Positions 61,653 through 64,000 of a DNA stretch of 64,000 nucleotides are shown one piece after another (position 1 is the stretch's first letter; every line of letters begins with the position of its first letter). The stretch is from Candidatus Kryptoniota bacterium (GTDB lineage: Bacteria > Bacteroidota > Ignavibacteria > Kryptoniales > JAKASW01). A program made the translations under genes and the position numbers. The notes under the pieces were generated by a model. That model was given only the letters and a program-made list of their open reading frames with translations, did no database searches and was not told where the DNA came from. Where the stretch lies: NCBI GenBank assembly GCA_024641705.1, contig JAHECO010000007.1:80917-144916 (forward strand), given 5' to 3'.

Positions 61653-62348
61653 ATGAAAGTCTTTATGACGTTCGTCCTCCTGATTCTGGCCAGCACTCCC
61701 TTGTCCGCACAGCTGGTTTATTCAGTCTCGACGGACACCACCTCCTACGAATACAGCGACACCATTCATGTCACGATAACGGTGCATGACACCGGAAGCA
61801 CGCCCGACACGCTGAGTCTTACGTTTTGCGACATTACTTATTTCGTCGACAGCACGAACGTTAAAGCACACACTCCCTGTCCGCTTGTCGTCATCGATTA
61901 TCCGATTCAGCCGCATGATTCTATCACGTTCGGGGATTCGTTCCTTCCTCCTTTTCCCGTAACAGACACGTTGGCCGAAGGGAACCATGCCATCGTGGGC
62001 AAAGTCGGTAGTTATCTGATACCCGACACGGTCTGGATACGAGTCGGGCCTATTACCGTCGTGAGAGAACCGGGAGGAAATCCCGGGAGCTTTCTTCTCG
62101 AACAGAATTACCCGAACCCGTTTAATCCGAGTACGGTCATCGGCTATCAGCTTTCGGCGGTCAGCCACGTAACCTTGAAGGTGTACGATGTGCTTGGCAG
62201 AGAAGTGGCAACGTTGGTAGATGAAGTTCAGAAGATGGGAAGTTATGAAGTTGAGTTCGACGGATCGCGGCTGCCAAGCGGAGTGTATTTTTACAGGCTT
62301 CAGGCGGGGACATACAGCCGGACGAAGAAGCTTGTCCTGCTGAAATGA
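61653..62348 (+). CDS. T9SS type A sorting-domain small protein
   Basis: 231 residues. Signal peptide 1-20. The middle domain (YEYSDTIHVTITVHDTGSTPDTLSL) resembles the BsuPI fold of the preceding gene. The C-terminus FLLEQNYPNPFNPSTVIGYQ through LKVYDVLGREVATLVD to GVYFYRLQAGTYSRTKKLVL is a full type IX sorting domain. ATG 61653 has AAAGGAGAA upstream. Confidence 0.92.
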   Translation: MKVFMTFVLLILASTPLSAQLVYSVSTDTTSYEYSDTIHVTITVHDTGSTPDTLSLTFCDITYFVDSTNVKAHTPCPLVVIDYPIQPHDSITFGDSFLPPFPVTDTLAEGNHAIVGKVGSYLIPDTVWIRVGPITVVREPGGNPGSFLLEQNYPNPFNPSTVIGYQLSAVSHVTLKVYDVLGREVATLVDEVQKMGSYEVEFDGSRLPSGVYFYRLQAGTYSRTKKLVLLK

Positions 62349-62619
62349 CGGGACACCCTGTAGAATTGAACAACACAGAGACATAGGGCCCTATCTATGT
62401 GAGCTATGTGTCTATGTGATTGATAATGCTCAAGTGACGCGTGACGGCCTATGAAGGAGTGGGCGACTTCGTCCCTTGCGCTTCAAAGAGCTCCCCCATA
62501 GATTCTGGCAGTCAGAGGGCCCCGGCGGGCAGGGAAGATCTAATTAGCGTCAGGACGCCGGAACAGTATATCGCGGGTAATCGGCAAACGGGGCCATCCG
62601 GCTATAGGATTAATCAGGG

Positions 62620-63312
62620 ATGATGGAGGTTGCGGTGGAACTCAACGCATTTGTCGGCGGCAGCCGGAAATTGGTGATTCCTTCCATTTTTATGGTATTC
62701 CTCGGGCTGTTTGCATTCCCCGGTGTGGCTGATGCCCAACTCCTCAGGAGTTATGGTCTAAAGCTGGCGCTGACATCCGCCAACCAGGACTTCCACTATA
62801 CGACACCTGGCCCGTTTGAGACGAAGAGAAGGATTGGAGTCAATGCCGGTGCGTTTGCGGAATGGCTGAACATCCCCCTCTTATCCATCGTTACGCAGGT
62901 CGAGTATGCTCAGCGGGGAATGGGCGTTGAATTTGTCCTAACCGGGCCGACCAGTCTCGCTCCCATAGGCGCCGAGATGATATACTCCAGGGTGGATTAC
63001 CTCTCGATTCCGGTCATGGCGAAACTCAGGTTTCAGGCCGGACTTTTTTCTCCATACATAATAGCCGGGCCGCGTGCCGACTTCATGCTGGGATATTCGT
63101 CCGACCGCAACAGCTCCAATGATGTATACGACGGTTTCAGGAAATCCATCCTTGGTGACACAGTGGGACTCGGAGTTGGAATGGCCGGCATTATTCCGGT
63201 GCGCTTTCTAACGGAGATCCGGTACAACTTCGATCTGCAGGATTCATTCAGTAACAGCGCGCTCACGGTCAGGAACAACGCGGTGGACATATGGCTTGGA
63301 GTGGAGCTGTGA
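62620..63312 (+). CDS. PorT-like outer-membrane beta-barrel protein
   Basis: 230 residues (or 225 from GTG 62635, which has GGAGGT upstream). Signal peptide ends ADAQ. RIGVNAGAFAEWLN, QVEYAQRGMGVEF, YLSIPVMAKLRF and SPYIIAGPRADFML match outer-membrane PorT-family strands; the last strand is NAVDIWLGVEL. Some PorT-family proteins assist type IX secretion; direct involvement is unproven. Confidence 0.85.
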   Translation: MMEVAVELNAFVGGSRKLVIPSIFMVFLGLFAFPGVADAQLLRSYGLKLALTSANQDFHYTTPGPFETKRRIGVNAGAFAEWLNIPLLSIVTQVEYAQRGMGVEFVLTGPTSLAPIGAEMIYSRVDYLSIPVMAKLRFQAGLFSPYIIAGPRADFMLGYSSDRNSSNDVYDGFRKSILGDTVGLGVGMAGIIPVRFLTEIRYNFDLQDSFSNSALTVRNNAVDIWLGVEL

Positions 63313-63370
63313 AGGAAGAAAACGGAATGGGAAGAGCTGAATGCGAAGCAGTGATCTTGTGAGAGGAGAA

Positions 63371-63769
63371 ATGAACGATATGTTCCCTCGTCTCGCCACA
63401 GTGGTGTTAGTGATGCTGCTGTCCAGCGGGTGTAATCACTCCACGCAGCCCGAACAACCCAGGCCGCTGTTCGCCATCGACCTGCAGACTAGATTCCTGC
63501 ACGACTCCGTCCGCGTGGAGGTCAACAGCGTGCCGGTGTTTGACGACACCGTCACGACGCTCTATGCTGGAATAGTCGACCTCGCCTGCCGGATTACACC
63601 GAGTGTGAACGCAGGATATCACAGAGTCACAGTGTTCGTGTCAAACCTTGACCTGCGGGCGGATACGACGATAAGCGTGCAGGACACGACGCTGCTCGGA
63701 GTCATGCTCGACAGGACAACGAAACGTATCTCGTTCGAAGTCTTCCACGTATTGCTGCTTTATGACTAG
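63371..63769 (+). CDS. Hypothetical lipoprotein
   Basis: About 132 residues. Signal peptide with LLSSGC lipobox (Cys about 21). The rest is beta-rich with no named family. ATG 63371 has AGAGGAG just upstream. Confidence 0.65.
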   Translation: MNDMFPRLATVVLVMLLSSGCNHSTQPEQPRPLFAIDLQTRFLHDSVRVEVNSVPVFDDTVTTLYAGIVDLACRITPSVNAGYHRVTVFVSNLDLRADTTISVQDTTLLGVMLDRTTKRISFEVFHVLLLYD

Positions 63770-63804
63770 GAGAAAAAAGTCAGGGCTGTTGAAGGGAGAG
63801 TAGA

Positions 63805-63840
63805 ATGAAAGCATTAGTTTCTCTTCTAGCAGGTTGTTGA
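63805..63840 (+). pseudogene. Exported-protein gene cut off after 9 codons by an IS
   Basis: ATG 63805 with GGGAGAG upstream begins MKALVSLLA, a signal-peptide start. The next bases (GGTTGTTGA) belong to the inferred IS left end and supply the stop. The remainder of the gene should lie beyond the IS, outside this window. Confidence 0.45.
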
Positions 63841-64000
63841 AAAACCCTTGCAGGAATAAATTGTTCGATAGGCGTCGGTAGAGGTGAATGATGTATTATA
63901 TTTTTTGTGTTCATAAGAAATCATTCATCATCATGACTGGAGCGATAGAAGGATGCGCGGCACTCAAGATCAACAAGGAACAATGTTCAGTTACGTTTCT
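63831..64000 (+). mobile_element. Left part of an IS5/IS1182-like insertion sequence
   Basis: The region begins near GGTTGTTGAAAAACCC, the style of end seen in IS5/IS1182 elements, and leads into a transposase start at 63953. The exact boundary and the other end lie outside what can be checked. Confidence 0.55.
63953..64000 (+). CDS. IS5/IS1182-like transposase, N-terminal fragment
   Basis: Only 16 codons are in the window: MRGTQDQQGTMFSYVS. This matches the M(R)G..(D/E)QQ..MFSYVS beginning common in IS5/IS1182 transposases. The gene runs off the end of the window. Confidence 0.6.
   Translation, partial: MRGTQDQQGTMFSYVS

Overview
The window looks like a chromosomal contig from an FCB-group bacterium, most likely Ignavibacteriota or another Bacteroidota/Chlorobi relative. 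The evidence is two proteins with the C-terminal sorting domain of type IX secretion (47830-49386, 61653-62348), a PorT-like barrel, a GWxTD protein, a DUF5916 barrel protein, a fused KorA/KorB pair and an ACR3 arsenite pump. Most genes have clear Shine-Dalgarno sequences, which fits Ignavibacteria better than classical Bacteroidetes. Non-ATG starts are common: TTG for rpsR, secD and both lspA genes, and CTG for rpsF. The taxonomic call is inference from gene content.

Layout. 0-2 kb: a GT9 glycosyltransferase and a LysE-type exporter. 2-8.3 kb: an envelope-stress-like operon with an ECF sigma factor, a zinc-finger anti-sigma factor with HEAT repeats, two DUF4097 beta-repeat proteins and a large DUF5916 outer-membrane protein. 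8.5-10 kb: VOC and RidA proteins, then tRNA-Gln, a GIY-YIG ORF and a damaged tRNA-Gln copy broken up by palindromes. 10-14.2 kb: prs, rplY, pth, rpsF, ssb, rpsR, rplI. 14.5-20.8 kb: ccdA, korAB, nrnA, pepA. 20.8-24.9 kb: a dense thiol-redox cluster (two thioredoxin-fold proteins, zinc ribbon, methyltransferase, two small DUF6132-like proteins, membrane thioredoxin, DUF302, TlpA, OsmC). 25-30 kb: surE, an RRM protein, a phnE remnant, a metallopeptidase gene broken by a 125-bp palindromic insertion, and a DinB protein. 30.3-37.3 kb: secDF, a STAS protein, purA, and ppiD on the minus strand. 37.6-40.9 kb: an arsenic operon behind a candidate ArsR operator. 41.2-49.4 kb: a 413-bp MITE, a FabL-like reductase, acyl-CoA dehydrogenase, GWxTD protein, radical SAM protein, a 21-bp tandem repeat, a HEPN remnant and a T9SS-sorted protein.

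49.5-52.3 kb is a complete 2,774-bp IS1-family element. It has 16-bp perfect terminal inverted repeats, 8-bp target duplications and four passenger ORFs besides the transposase, one of them resembling phage superinfection-exclusion membrane proteins. 52.4-60.3 kb: divIVA-like, purine nucleoside phosphorylase, DUF2905, ileS, a DksA-like protein with a histone-like tail, two tandem lspA genes and rluD. 60.5-64 kb: secreted and envelope proteins, ending in the start of an IS5/IS1182-like transposase that has cut off another exported-protein gene.

The least ordinary parts are mobile or repetitive: the passenger-carrying IS1 element and its MITE, the tRNA/GIY-YIG cassette, the GATC-targeting palindromic repeat whose in-silico removal restores a gene, and the 21-bp repeat. 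No CRISPR array or rRNA was seen.
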